Positions 35,184 to 43,355 of a stretch of DNA of 64,000 nt are shown here, in pieces; the first letter of the stretch is position 1; each line of letters begins with the position of its first letter. The stretch comes from DASCNA01 sp036011305 (lineage in GTDB: Bacteria > Verrucomicrobiota > Lentisphaeria > Victivallales > GWF2-38-69): positions 1 through 64,000 of the forward strand of contig DASCNA010000066.1 in NCBI GenBank assembly GCA_036011305.1. Direction: 5' to 3'. A program made the translations under genes and the position numbers. The notes below the pieces were generated by a model. The model saw only the letters and a list, made by a program, of their open reading frames with translations, had not been told where the DNA came from and ran no database searches.

Positions 35184-36926
35184 ATGCAAAATAAATCTGT
35201 AATACATGATGCGACAAATAAATGCTGGTTAGAATATATTGATCCTGTAGAGATAGTTCAGACAACAGATTTAAACGAAGTTATTTCAACGCTGGAATAT
35301 TTAGAAAAAAGAGTTAATCAGGATAAACTTTATGCTGTAGGATTTATATCATATGATGCTTCTCCTGCATTTGATTATGCATTGAAGGTTATTAAATCTG
35401 ATAATGATTTTCCTCTTATATGGTTTGGCCTTTATTCTTCATATAATAAAATTGATATACCGACTTATTCTTCAAATATGACATACTGCCATGACTGGCA
35501 GTCTACTGTTAACAGAGATGAGTATGATAAAGCTATTTATGCCGTAAAAGAGAATATAAGGGAAGGTAATACTTATCAGGTTAATTATACAATGCGGCGT
35601 AATGCACAGTTCAGCGGAGATACTTGGCGTTTTTTCTGCGAACTGGCTCAGTCACAAAAAGCAGATTATCCTGCATATATAGAAACAGATGATTTTGTAA
35701 TTTGTTCTGCTTCCCCAGAGCTTTTTTTCAGATATGATAACGGTAATATTGTATCAAAGCCGATGAAAGGTACAGCGGGTCGCCGGCATACTACTGAAGA
35801 CGATATAAAAGAAGCAGTAAAACTGTATCATTCTAATAAAAACAGGGCTGAAAACCTTATGATAGTGGATATGATTAGAAATGATTTGAGCAGAATTTCT
35901 GAAATAGGCACAGTAAAAGTACCGGCGTTGTTTGATGTAGAGAAATATCCTACGGTATGGCAGATGACTTCTACAGTAGAAGCAAACAGTAAAAAATCTT
36001 TGACTGAAATACTTAAAGCTCTTTTTCCATGTGCATCCATTACAGGAGCACCTAAGGCTTATACTATGAAAATAATTGCTGACCTTGAAAATACTCCTAG
36101 AAAAGTATATACGGGAGCTATCGGTTTTATAACGCCGGACTCAAAAGCTCAGTTTAATGTCGCAATACGAACGGTTATTATCGATAAACATAAGGAAACT
36201 GCTGAGTATGGTGTAGGGGGAGGCATTACTTGGGACTCTACTGATAGCGATGAATATAATGAGTGTATAATTAAAACAAAATTTTTAAATCAGAGACAAC
36301 CTCAATTTTCTCTCCTTGAAAGTCTTTTATGGACTAATGATGATGGTTTTTTCCTTTTGGATTATCATTTACAAAGGCTATCTTCAACAGCAGAATATTT
36401 TGAATATAAACTTAATATTGACGATGTTGAACAAAAGTTACTTGAACATGCTGAAAACTTAAATAGTGCTGCCTGTAAAGTCAGATTACTGGTTTCTCAC
36501 GATAGTATAATAACAGTTGAATCAGAGGAAATAGAATTTCCTTCAGAAACTATGTCTGAAATAAAAGTTACTTTAGCGGATGAACCGATAAACAAGAATA
36601 ATCCTTTTTTATATCATAAGACTACAAATAGAACAATATACAGTCACTATAAAAATAGATTTCCAGAATATGATGAAGTCATCTTATGGAACTCAGATAG
36701 AGAAATTACTGAATGTACTTCTTCCAATATAGTTATAAAAAAAGATGGTAAACTTATTACCCCTGAAATAAAGAGCGGTTTGCTTGCGGGTACATTCAGA
36801 TCTTATCTTCTGGACAATAATGAAATATCAGAAAGAGTTGTGACAGTCGAAGATTTAATGTCAAGTGATGAAATTTATATAATTAATTCTGTCCGTAAAT
36901 GGCGTAGAGCCAAAATAAATTTGTAA
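35184..36926 (+). CDS. pabB: PabB-PabC fusion: aminodeoxychorismate synthase component I plus aminodeoxychorismate lyase
   Basis: A 580-residue bifunctional folate (p-aminobenzoate) enzyme. Residues about 1-370 are the chorismate-binding PabB domain: TYQVNYTM near 132, KPMKGTAGRR with the PabB-type lysine near 192, MIVDMIRNDLSRI near 225 and ASITGAPKAYTM near 287. From about 375 a class IV aminotransferase domain follows: SLLWTNDDGFFLLDYHLQRL, the PLP lysine in FLYHKTTNRT near 478 and ITECTSSNIVIKKDG near 510. Fusions of this kind are known in many bacteria. The glutaminase subunit PabA is not in the window. The metF gene nearby also serves folate metabolism but is not linked. Confidence 0.93.
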   Translation: MQNKSVIHDATNKCWLEYIDPVEIVQTTDLNEVISTLEYLEKRVNQDKLYAVGFISYDASPAFDYALKVIKSDNDFPLIWFGLYSSYNKIDIPTYSSNMTYCHDWQSTVNRDEYDKAIYAVKENIREGNTYQVNYTMRRNAQFSGDTWRFFCELAQSQKADYPAYIETDDFVICSASPELFFRYDNGNIVSKPMKGTAGRRHTTEDDIKEAVKLYHSNKNRAENLMIVDMIRNDLSRISEIGTVKVPALFDVEKYPTVWQMTSTVEANSKKSLTEILKALFPCASITGAPKAYTMKIIADLENTPRKVYTGAIGFITPDSKAQFNVAIRTVIIDKHKETAEYGVGGGITWDSTDSDEYNECIIKTKFLNQRQPQFSLLESLLWTNDDGFFLLDYHLQRLSSTAEYFEYKLNIDDVEQKLLEHAENLNSAACKVRLLVSHDSIITVESEEIEFPSETMSEIKVTLADEPINKNNPFLYHKTTNRTIYSHYKNRFPEYDEVILWNSDREITECTSSNIVIKKDGKLITPEIKSGLLAGTFRSYLLDNNEISERVVTVEDLMSSDEIYIINSVRKWRRAKINL

Positions 36927-36947
36927 TTTTATTTATTAAAAGATAAA

Positions 36948-36975
36948 AGCTCCCTGAACTGTTAGAGTGGGAGCT
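36948..36975 (-). terminator. Hairpin between convergent pabB and efflux operon
   Basis: A perfect 7-bp AGCTCCC / GGGAGCT stem with a 14-base loop. Reading the minus strand it is followed by a T-rich tract (TTTTATCTTTT), which suits the end of the second efflux operon. On the plus strand no T-run follows. The remaining interval to 37240 shows nothing recognisable. Confidence 0.5.
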
Positions 36976-37240
36976 CAATGAATAGAATGTTTTAATGGAA
37001 TTTTAGCATAATTTTTCGAATGCCTTCCAGTAACCTTTCCATATCTTATCTACTATTTTTCTTATTGATTTTCTAATATCCATATATTTTCAACTCAATA
37101 CATTATTGTTGCATAAAAGGAATTATTTCCTTTTAAACGGAAGGATTTTAAATCCCGTCAGTTTCCAAAAGAGCATTAGAATACATGATTTTAGAATTTA
37201 TGCAAATTTAAATTGAAATAAATTAATAGTTATGGGATTT

Positions 37241-37867
37241 TTATACTGTAGCTAAAGTCAATAGATATTCAAGAAATTCTTCAACAAATTCAGGCGTGTA
37301 GTCTTCGCAGTTAAAGGTTTTCAGCATCATGTGTTTTGAGACAACAAGAGAGTGCAGAAGTGAAAATATATTCATACATTTTAAAGAAACTATTTTTTCA
37401 TTTTTATCAGTTAGATTATTAGCCTTACTTATTATTAATTTTATGGCTTCATAATTTAAACTTATTTTAGTTGCAATTTCATCTGAAGTGAATTTGGATA
37501 GTTTTAATCTCAGGAAAAAAATATATCTTGATTTTGTTTTATTACTGATGAATATTTTTATATGAAATAATAAGCTTTTTTTTAAAAGGGAACGCCATAT
37601 ATCTGATCCAAGGTTATTTTCCAATAAAAAATTTATTTCATTTTCAAGAGGCTGTAAATCAATTTTATACTGTTCTACTACACTGTCTATGCATGCCATG
37701 TGAAGATCTTTTTTACTACCGAAATGATACGAAATAGCATAATTGTTCAACCCGGCTTTGGATGTTAGGCTACGTGTTGAAACTCCGTCATAGCCATATT
37801 CAGCAAATTCCTCTATCGCGACTTCTAGAAGTTTTTCTTTTGTAGATATTTTATCTTGTTTTTTCAT
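37241..37867 (-). CDS. TetR-family regulator of the second efflux operon
   Basis: A 208-residue TetR protein; the HTH is at about 10-55 (LLEVAIEEFAEYGYDGVSTR, then SLTSKAGLNNYAISYHFGSK). The C-terminal SLLHSLVVSKHMMLKTF and YTPEFVEEFLEYLL strongly resemble the orphan TetR at 27275, and the whole protein resembles the one at 26373. It is the last gene of an adaptor-transporter-TetR operon, 14 bases after the transporter. Autorepression of the operon promoter upstream of 40399 is the likely role. The ligand is unknown. Confidence 0.9.
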   Translation of the reverse strand: MKKQDKISTKEKLLEVAIEEFAEYGYDGVSTRSLTSKAGLNNYAISYHFGSKKDLHMACIDSVVEQYKIDLQPLENEINFLLENNLGSDIWRSLLKKSLLFHIKIFISNKTKSRYIFFLRLKLSKFTSDEIATKISLNYEAIKLIISKANNLTDKNEKIVSLKCMNIFSLLHSLVVSKHMMLKTFNCEDYTPEFVEEFLEYLLTLATV

Positions 37868-37881
37868 GATATTTATTATAG

Positions 37882-39390
37882 TTATATTTTATGCTGTTTT
37901 ACAACTTTATTTATTTTATTAAAAAATAGGGGGATCAAGCATAATATAATACATCCTGCCAGAGAAAAATAAAACATATTTATATAGCTCATAAAAACTG
38001 AATTTGAGTTAATTATTTCTGAAGATAATAATATTTTTGCATGATGTGTAATATCAATCGGACTATTTTGAAGCCATGATTTGAAATTTAAATTATATGG
38101 AGAAATAAATTTTACCATAGAATGCCAATTTACCTGTGTCATATGAGAGATCAAAATAGCGCCTAAGGCTGCACCTAATGAAGAACCCAGCATTTGGAAA
38201 AAACTAAACATGCCCCCTGCGCTATTTGATAATTCTTTAGGAAATTTGTAATAGGCAATTATCATAAGAGGCATAAAAAACAATGCAACAGCAGCGCCTT
38301 GGAGTAAAACTGGAAGCACTAAATATATAAGGCTGGAGGCCGGGCTTAACAATAACAGTAGATAGTTGGATATTCCAAAACATAGAATACCTCCTATAAT
38401 AAAATATCTTACATCTATTTTTTTACAGAGTTTGACTAAAATAGGAGTTGCAATAAGTGCTACTATGCCGCGAGGTGCTACCAAAATACCTGTTGTTTCA
38501 ACCGGCAGTTTGAAGGAGTTCTCAAGGAATAGAGGAAAATAACAGAGAACACCGTATATCAAACACATATAAAGCATGAATAAAATGCATGCTACAGTAA
38601 AGTTTTTGTATTTAAATATTCTGAAATCTATTACTGACTTACCTAAAGTTGCACGCCAGATGAAGAAAGCAATAAATATAATTCCGATAATTAATGAAAG
38701 TGTTATTGTTTCTGATGAAAACCATCCACTGATATTGCCGTCATTTAAAAAAAACTCTATGAAGCCAACACCTATACATAAGAAGAAAAAACTTAAATAG
38801 TCAATTTTTATCGGTTCAATTTTTGATTCCTTCATATATTTTACAAGAATAAGAAAACAAAATATACAGATTGGTAGATTTATATAGAAAATCCATCTCC
38901 ACTCAAGATGCTGCGTGATAAAACCTCCTAATATTGGACCAGCTATCGGACCTGATATCAGCATAAGAGTATATACTGAAAGAATTTTAGGTCTTTCCTT
39001 GTCGTTGAATGATTCAATAATGTATCCCATTGTTAACGTTGGTATAAATGCTCCACTAATTCCCTGTAGAACTCTGAATAAGACGATTTCACTTAAAGAA
39101 GTTGACATACCGCAAAGAGCCGAATTAATAGCAAATATAAAACAGCATATCAATATGGCTTTTTTTCTACCAATCAATTTTGCAATAAGACCACTTAACG
39201 GCATACATATTGTTGCAGCAATGACATAACCAGATATTATCCATGAAGCCTGATCTGTATTAGCTCCTATTGATCCCATTATATGAGAAAGAGCTACGCT
39301 GACAATTGTAATATCTATTACTGTAGTTAGTGTCAGTACACTAAGTACTAATGCAATAAATGTTCTTTTTTCACTCCAGAAACTTTCCAT
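37882..39390 (-). CDS. DHA2-family (EmrB/QacA type) MFS drug exporter, second copy
   Basis: A 502-residue 14-helix exporter that is a clear paralogue of the one at 24858. TVIDITIVSVALSHIMGSIG, QASWIISGYVIAATICMPLS, GLIAKLIGRKKAI, FRVLQGISGAF and GPIAGPILGGFITQ line up motif by motif. It lies 19 bases after its adaptor and 14 before its TetR. It works as an inner-membrane proton antiporter with the adaptor. Differences are concentrated in the later helices and the C-terminal tail, so substrate ranges may differ. Confidence 0.95.
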   Translation of the reverse strand: MESFWSEKRTFIALVLSVLTLTTVIDITIVSVALSHIMGSIGANTDQASWIISGYVIAATICMPLSGLIAKLIGRKKAILICCFIFAINSALCGMSTSLSEIVLFRVLQGISGAFIPTLTMGYIIESFNDKERPKILSVYTLMLISGPIAGPILGGFITQHLEWRWIFYINLPICIFCFLILVKYMKESKIEPIKIDYLSFFFLCIGVGFIEFFLNDGNISGWFSSETITLSLIIGIIFIAFFIWRATLGKSVIDFRIFKYKNFTVACILFMLYMCLIYGVLCYFPLFLENSFKLPVETTGILVAPRGIVALIATPILVKLCKKIDVRYFIIGGILCFGISNYLLLLLSPASSLIYLVLPVLLQGAAVALFFMPLMIIAYYKFPKELSNSAGGMFSFFQMLGSSLGAALGAILISHMTQVNWHSMVKFISPYNLNFKSWLQNSPIDITHHAKILLSSEIINSNSVFMSYINMFYFSLAGCIILCLIPLFFNKINKVVKQHKI

Positions 39391-39409
39391 AATATACCTC
39401 TTAAATTTA

Positions 39410-40399
39410 TTAAGAGACTGTATTTACTGTAACATTTACAGTAGATCCAACTCTTAGAGGAGCATTCAGATTATTGTTTTTTACAAGTATTCTGACTGGA
39501 AACCTCTGAGTTACTTTTACCCAGTTGCCAGTTGCATTTTCAGAGGGGATAAGCGAATATGTAGAACCACTGCCATAAGCAATACTTTGAACTTTTCCAG
39601 AGATATTTTTCCCGTACATATCAATATAAACGTTTACATCCTGTCCAGGTTTAATTCTTCTTAAATCAGTTTCCTTAAAATTAGCTTTTATCCACCACTG
39701 ATCAGATTCAATGAAAGCAAACAATTGTTCTCCAATATTTATATATTCTCCAGCAGCCAGATGAAAGTTACTTACATATCCGTCAGCAGGTGCATATATT
39801 TTTGTATAACTTAAATTCAATTCTGCGTTGTTTAGTTCAATGTTAGATTCTTTTACCGTAGAATTTGCAACATCTATTTTTAATTTTTTCTGTTTTAATA
39901 TAGATAATGCTGAAGCAAGTTTTTCTTTTGAAACATTAAAATTTTTGATTGTTTCGTCCTCCTGTTGATTAGAAACAATATGTTTTTTATTTAAATAGGT
40001 ATTTCGCTTGTATGTCTGTTTAGAGTATAAATAATTAGTATTAGCCTCATTGACCAAAACTTGTGCTACATGGGCATTACTTTTTGATAATTTTACATTT
40101 TGTTCTGCTTGTAACAAATCTGTTTTTGCTTTATTTACTGCTATTTGGTAAGGCTTTTTATCTATTGTAAATAAAAGTGTTCCTTTTTTAACATATTCAT
40201 TATTAGTAATATTTATTGAAGAAATATTTCCATTAATATTTGGTGCAATTTGTACTATATATGCTTTGATATAAGCATCATCAGTAGAAGGATAATATGA
40301 AATATATTTATAATATCCAATTGCTGCGGAAGTAGCACATATTAATATTATGACGCCTATTATGAATTGCTTATTACATATTAACTTTTTTATGCTCAT
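39410..40399 (-). CDS. HlyD/EmrA-type efflux membrane fusion protein, second copy
   Basis: A 329-residue adaptor, paralogous to the one at 23849. It has an N-terminal membrane helix at about 12-33 and YPSTDDAYIKAYIVQIAPN at 36-54. The lipoyl halves (VKKGTLLFTIDKKPYQ and TKIYAPADGYVSNF) lie around a coiled coil. The barrel carries WWIKANFKETDLRRI and GNWVKVTQRFPVRI. It leads the minus-strand adaptor-transporter-TetR operon. Two TTGATATATT elements lie 43-69 bases upstream of its start. No outer-membrane channel gene is adjacent. Confidence 0.93.
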   Translation of the reverse strand: MSIKKLICNKQFIIGVIILICATSAAIGYYKYISYYPSTDDAYIKAYIVQIAPNINGNISSINITNNEYVKKGTLLFTIDKKPYQIAVNKAKTDLLQAEQNVKLSKSNAHVAQVLVNEANTNYLYSKQTYKRNTYLNKKHIVSNQQEDETIKNFNVSKEKLASALSILKQKKLKIDVANSTVKESNIELNNAELNLSYTKIYAPADGYVSNFHLAAGEYINIGEQLFAFIESDQWWIKANFKETDLRRIKPGQDVNVYIDMYGKNISGKVQSIAYGSGSTYSLIPSENATGNWVKVTQRFPVRILVKNNNLNAPLRVGSTVNVTVNTVS

Positions 40400-40441
40400 T
40401 TTGAACTCTTCGGATTAAATGATTATTTATAATAATAATAA

Positions 40442-40468
40442 AATATATCAATTGACCAAATATATCAA
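40442..40468 (-). promoter_or_regulatory. Two direct TTGATATATT elements upstream of the second efflux operon
   Basis: On the minus strand TTGATATATT occurs at 40459-40468 and 40442-40451, exactly 17 bases apart. The same 10-mer is found once upstream of the paralogous operon. A shared regulator binding site is plausible but unproven in such AT-rich DNA. Confidence 0.35.
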
Positions 40469-40574
40469 ACGAACGAAATAATAATTTATAAAAAAATAAC
40501 ATATTGAGTTAAAAAATAAAAGATACCTAAATATTTATTGCTGCAGTTTGTTAAAAGAATTTGTTATTCTCTAT

Positions 40575-40621
40575 TAAAATAAAAAGTTTCTACTCCTCAC
40601 AATAAAGAGTAGAAACTTTTT
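40575..40621 (-). terminator. Terminator hairpin between the GDSL lipase and efflux operon
   Basis: A perfect 15-bp stem AAAAAGTTTCTACTC / GAGTAGAAACTTTTT with an 11-base loop, so T-runs flank it on both strands. It lies 35 bases past the lipase stop codon. Confidence 0.85.
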
Positions 40622-40655
40622 AAAATTAATAATCGTTCTTTGGTTAATTATCTAT

Positions 40656-42089
40656 TTACAGATATTGTACAACGTCATTTGCTGTGACGACTTTAGTAGG
40701 TTTAGGTTCATTAAAATTAGTGAACTCATCACTATTAACTAATTTATATAATTCATAGGCAACTACCTGTTGTCCCTGAGTTGTCAAATGCTCATCATTC
40801 CAAAACATATATCCTGTTGTATCTACGCCTTTAGCCTGTTCTAAATTATGTCTTTGAAGCAAGTTGCATGTTGCAATATAACTTTGATTATTATGGTCGG
40901 CAAATGGTTCCTTTTTGCTAAGTACATTCATTGTGTGCTGTAAATTTAGAAATTGAATATCAACTTTTGACCTCATATGATGTATATTATATTGAAAAGC
41001 TACACTTTTAATATCATTTTTCAGTCTAGAGTTGTATATATATACTAAATAATTTACGAACCAATCAGGTATTGCTTTTGGTGCAACCGGAAGCAGTCCA
41101 AGGTTATATTGTGATATTACTACAATATGTTTTGGCTGAACTCCAGAATCTAGTAGTTGCTTAACTCTTGCACTTACTCTATCTGGAATTGTTTTTTCTA
41201 TTTTTTTAAGGAATTCTAAAGGATTGTGATTTTTTGTATATACAACCAGTGCCTCAGCTATATCGTTTGCTCCACTCCATACTATGTACTGAGTATTGTT
41301 ATCTACATATGTTTTTTTATCATTATGATCTTTTTGAAAATATTTGATTTGAACTCCAAGGCCTGGATCTCCCATTTTTTCCAGTTGTGATTCATCTGTA
41401 TTGTTGTTATAATAATTCTGTCTAAGAGTGTATATATTCTGTGGATCTGTAGGTGTGTTATAAGGGATATCTCCGTATTGGGGTCTATAAAAAGTTACAT
41501 GTCTGATATCTGTCCATGACTGTGCACCAATAAATGCATAATCAACTGAAACATTTGGATCATATTTAGGTGTGGCTGGATAAATATCCACCCATGGTTT
41601 TAGAATGCTACTGCCAAAGTTATTCTTCATCATATTCATATAATATTCGCTCCAACCTACTGATCTAGTATTTCTATGAAGACCATTTAGAGGACTCCAT
41701 TGATAACCTAAATAACTTTTTAGTTTGACTAATGTTGGATAAGTGAAAACTTTTTTTGTTCCTGGAACAGTATATGGCATGCCATATAAGAGCTTTGAAT
41801 ATTCTACAGGTGAAGAATCAGGTGTCCATGAAGCATCTGTCAGGATTTTTAATGCCTGATTTGGAATTACTCCTGAATCATTAGGTATGTGATGAACAGA
41901 TGTATCTAATGTACCGCTTTCCGGGACATTACCGATATCAGATTGACTATCTCCAAATATTATCATATTGGAATAATACTTTGATGGAGATGGAGCTACA
42001 TTTGCATCCCATGCATAACTCATTGTTGTAAACAAAATACAATACAGTATTATTGTCCCGGTTATTATCTTATTTTGTATCTTTTTCAT
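40656..42089 (-). CDS. Secreted SGNH/GDSL lipase-acyltransferase-type hydrolase
   Basis: A 477-residue exported esterase. A signal peptide (about 1-26, ending MSYA) is followed by the GDS block MIIFGDSQSDIGN (catalytic Ser near 48). The block III Asn is in VWSGANDIA near 270. The catalytic Asp-His pair is in WNDEHLTTQGQQV near 445. This plan resembles secreted phospholipase/lecithinase-type GDSL enzymes of other bacteria. It is predicted to act outside the cell on lipids or acyl esters. It is monocistronic with its own terminator and opens a stretch rich in exported proteins. Confidence 0.88.
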   Translation of the reverse strand: MKKIQNKIITGTIILYCILFTTMSYAWDANVAPSPSKYYSNMIIFGDSQSDIGNVPESGTLDTSVHHIPNDSGVIPNQALKILTDASWTPDSSPVEYSKLLYGMPYTVPGTKKVFTYPTLVKLKSYLGYQWSPLNGLHRNTRSVGWSEYYMNMMKNNFGSSILKPWVDIYPATPKYDPNVSVDYAFIGAQSWTDIRHVTFYRPQYGDIPYNTPTDPQNIYTLRQNYYNNNTDESQLEKMGDPGLGVQIKYFQKDHNDKKTYVDNNTQYIVWSGANDIAEALVVYTKNHNPLEFLKKIEKTIPDRVSARVKQLLDSGVQPKHIVVISQYNLGLLPVAPKAIPDWFVNYLVYIYNSRLKNDIKSVAFQYNIHHMRSKVDIQFLNLQHTMNVLSKKEPFADHNNQSYIATCNLLQRHNLEQAKGVDTTGYMFWNDEHLTTQGQQVVAYELYKLVNSDEFTNFNEPKPTKVVTANDVVQYL

Positions 42090-42281
42090 TTTTTTACCTT
42101 TTGTTTGATTATTAATTTTTACTGTAATTACCAGTAAAAATATTGAGATTATTTATATTAAATACAGTTTATATATTTATACGAGTGGTGGAAATATAAG
42201 AATTGACACAGAGATTATTAATCTGCACACGGCAAAAGCTTAATCTTTTTTAAAAATTATTTCCAATAAACCGAAATATCT

Positions 42282-42626
42282 TCAGAAAATTGATGTAGTA
42301 AATAGTCCCCCATAAAGAATACAGAATTCTTGGGGAAAAATTATGTGGCCAGGCGGGCGAATAATATGAAATAGATGAGCATCGGAAAATGTAAGAACAT
42401 ATGATGGCAATAGTAAAAAATAGCTTATAAAAACTGCTATAACAGCTATGACTAATGAATAGAGACCATAGCTTACCATATTTGTAATCGTATATTCTTG
42501 TATTGTATCATTATCATTATACATATTTTGACTCCTTATTTTAGGAAGTGTTAAAAATAATGTTGCACTCAGAATAATAAACAGTAATTCATTCTCTAAA
42601 ATTGATAGTTTAGTGTAATATTGCAT
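42282..42626 (-). CDS. Small hypothetical membrane protein
   Basis: A 114-residue product from the first ATG of a 125-codon frame. Two hydrophobic helices are evident (about 12-27 and 54-76), separated by a polar loop NMYNDNDTIQEYT. A third region (PPGHIIFPQEFCILYGG) is weakly hydrophobic. No family is recognised and the ribosome site is poor. The frame sits directly upstream of, and divergent from, a decayed regulator, so it may itself be non-functional or spurious. Confidence 0.4.
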   Translation of the reverse strand: MQYYTKLSILENELLFIILSATLFLTLPKIRSQNMYNDNDTIQEYTITNMVSYGLYSLVIAVIAVFISYFLLLPSYVLTFSDAHLFHIIRPPGHIIFPQEFCILYGGLFTTSIF

Positions 42627-42673
42627 GCGATATATAATAAAATATAACAATATATGCAATATTGCACTTGATT

Positions 42674-42900
42674 ATGTTTGGTGAAAAAGAGTTTAAGAAG
42701 ATAAGAATAGACAAAAAGTTAACACAGCAACAATTAGGAGAGCTTTTAGGTAGATCCTTGAGGACTATCCAGCTTTGGAAAAGGGAAGTATAGAACCACC
42801 TAAATCTGTTTTTCCGCTAATTTTTATTTTTTGAAGTTCCCATAGCTTCAATATCCGATCATGTTATTAAAGAGAAGGCTGCTCTTAAGTATGGTTCTTT
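42674..42900 (+). pseudogene. Decayed copy of the HTH-XRE/PAS regulator N-terminus
   Basis: The first 34 codons encode an XRE helix-turn-helix (KKLTQQQLGELLGRSLRTIQ) closely matching the intact regulator at 50966. At the point where that gene has CAGCTTTGGGAAAAAGG this copy has lost a base (CAGCTTTGGAAAAGGG), shifting the frame into TAG. Homology continues at the DNA level through TCAATATCCGATCA to about 42900 and then ends, so all PAS domains are missing. It is a truncated, frameshifted paralogue and not a functional gene. Confidence 0.85.
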
Positions 42901-42962
42901 CCAACCTGAGTACTTACTATAGTATATTTATAGTTGTTCATTTAATTAATTGTTAATCATTT

Positions 42963-43070
42963 CTCGTTCTTTCTAAGTTAGTCATTTTTGACGACAAATG
43001 AATAATCCTCTCATTTTTCATATATTTTTGGTTTGAATGTTATGATTTTCTCTTTACAAATTTTTACAAT
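42963..43070 (-). pseudogene. Decayed C-terminal fragment of a PAS regulator
   Basis: On the minus strand this DNA aligns with the last part of the regulator at 44987-46873. GAGGATTATTCATTTGT is shared exactly and encodes EDYSFVV in the intact gene. The flanking AATATATGAA and AAAATCA blocks also line up. Here the frame is broken by stops on both sides of EDYSFVVKND. It is a remnant of a second regulator, opposite in strand to the neighbouring 42674 remnant. The rest of the interval to 43355 has no intact gene; a TTACATT-A-AATGTAA palindrome lies at 43265-43279. Confidence 0.7.
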
Positions 43071-43355
43071 AATCCTTATTTAACAAATGATGGAAAAATT
43101 ATTAATGCTACTTATGAAAATACTTGTGAATTAGCATGTAATATTTCGGACAAAGATTATATGTGTTGTCTATATGCGAAATATTGCATGCATATTGATA
43201 TTTTTTTTGAAAATTATAACTGTTTTTTATTAAAAAAAATACAAATTTATGTCGGGATATAAAATTACATTAAATGTAAATAAAAAATATTCGTATAGAA
43301 ATTTAAGAAAAAAAGATGAAAACTTATTTAACACAAAAAATAAAAGGGACAAATA

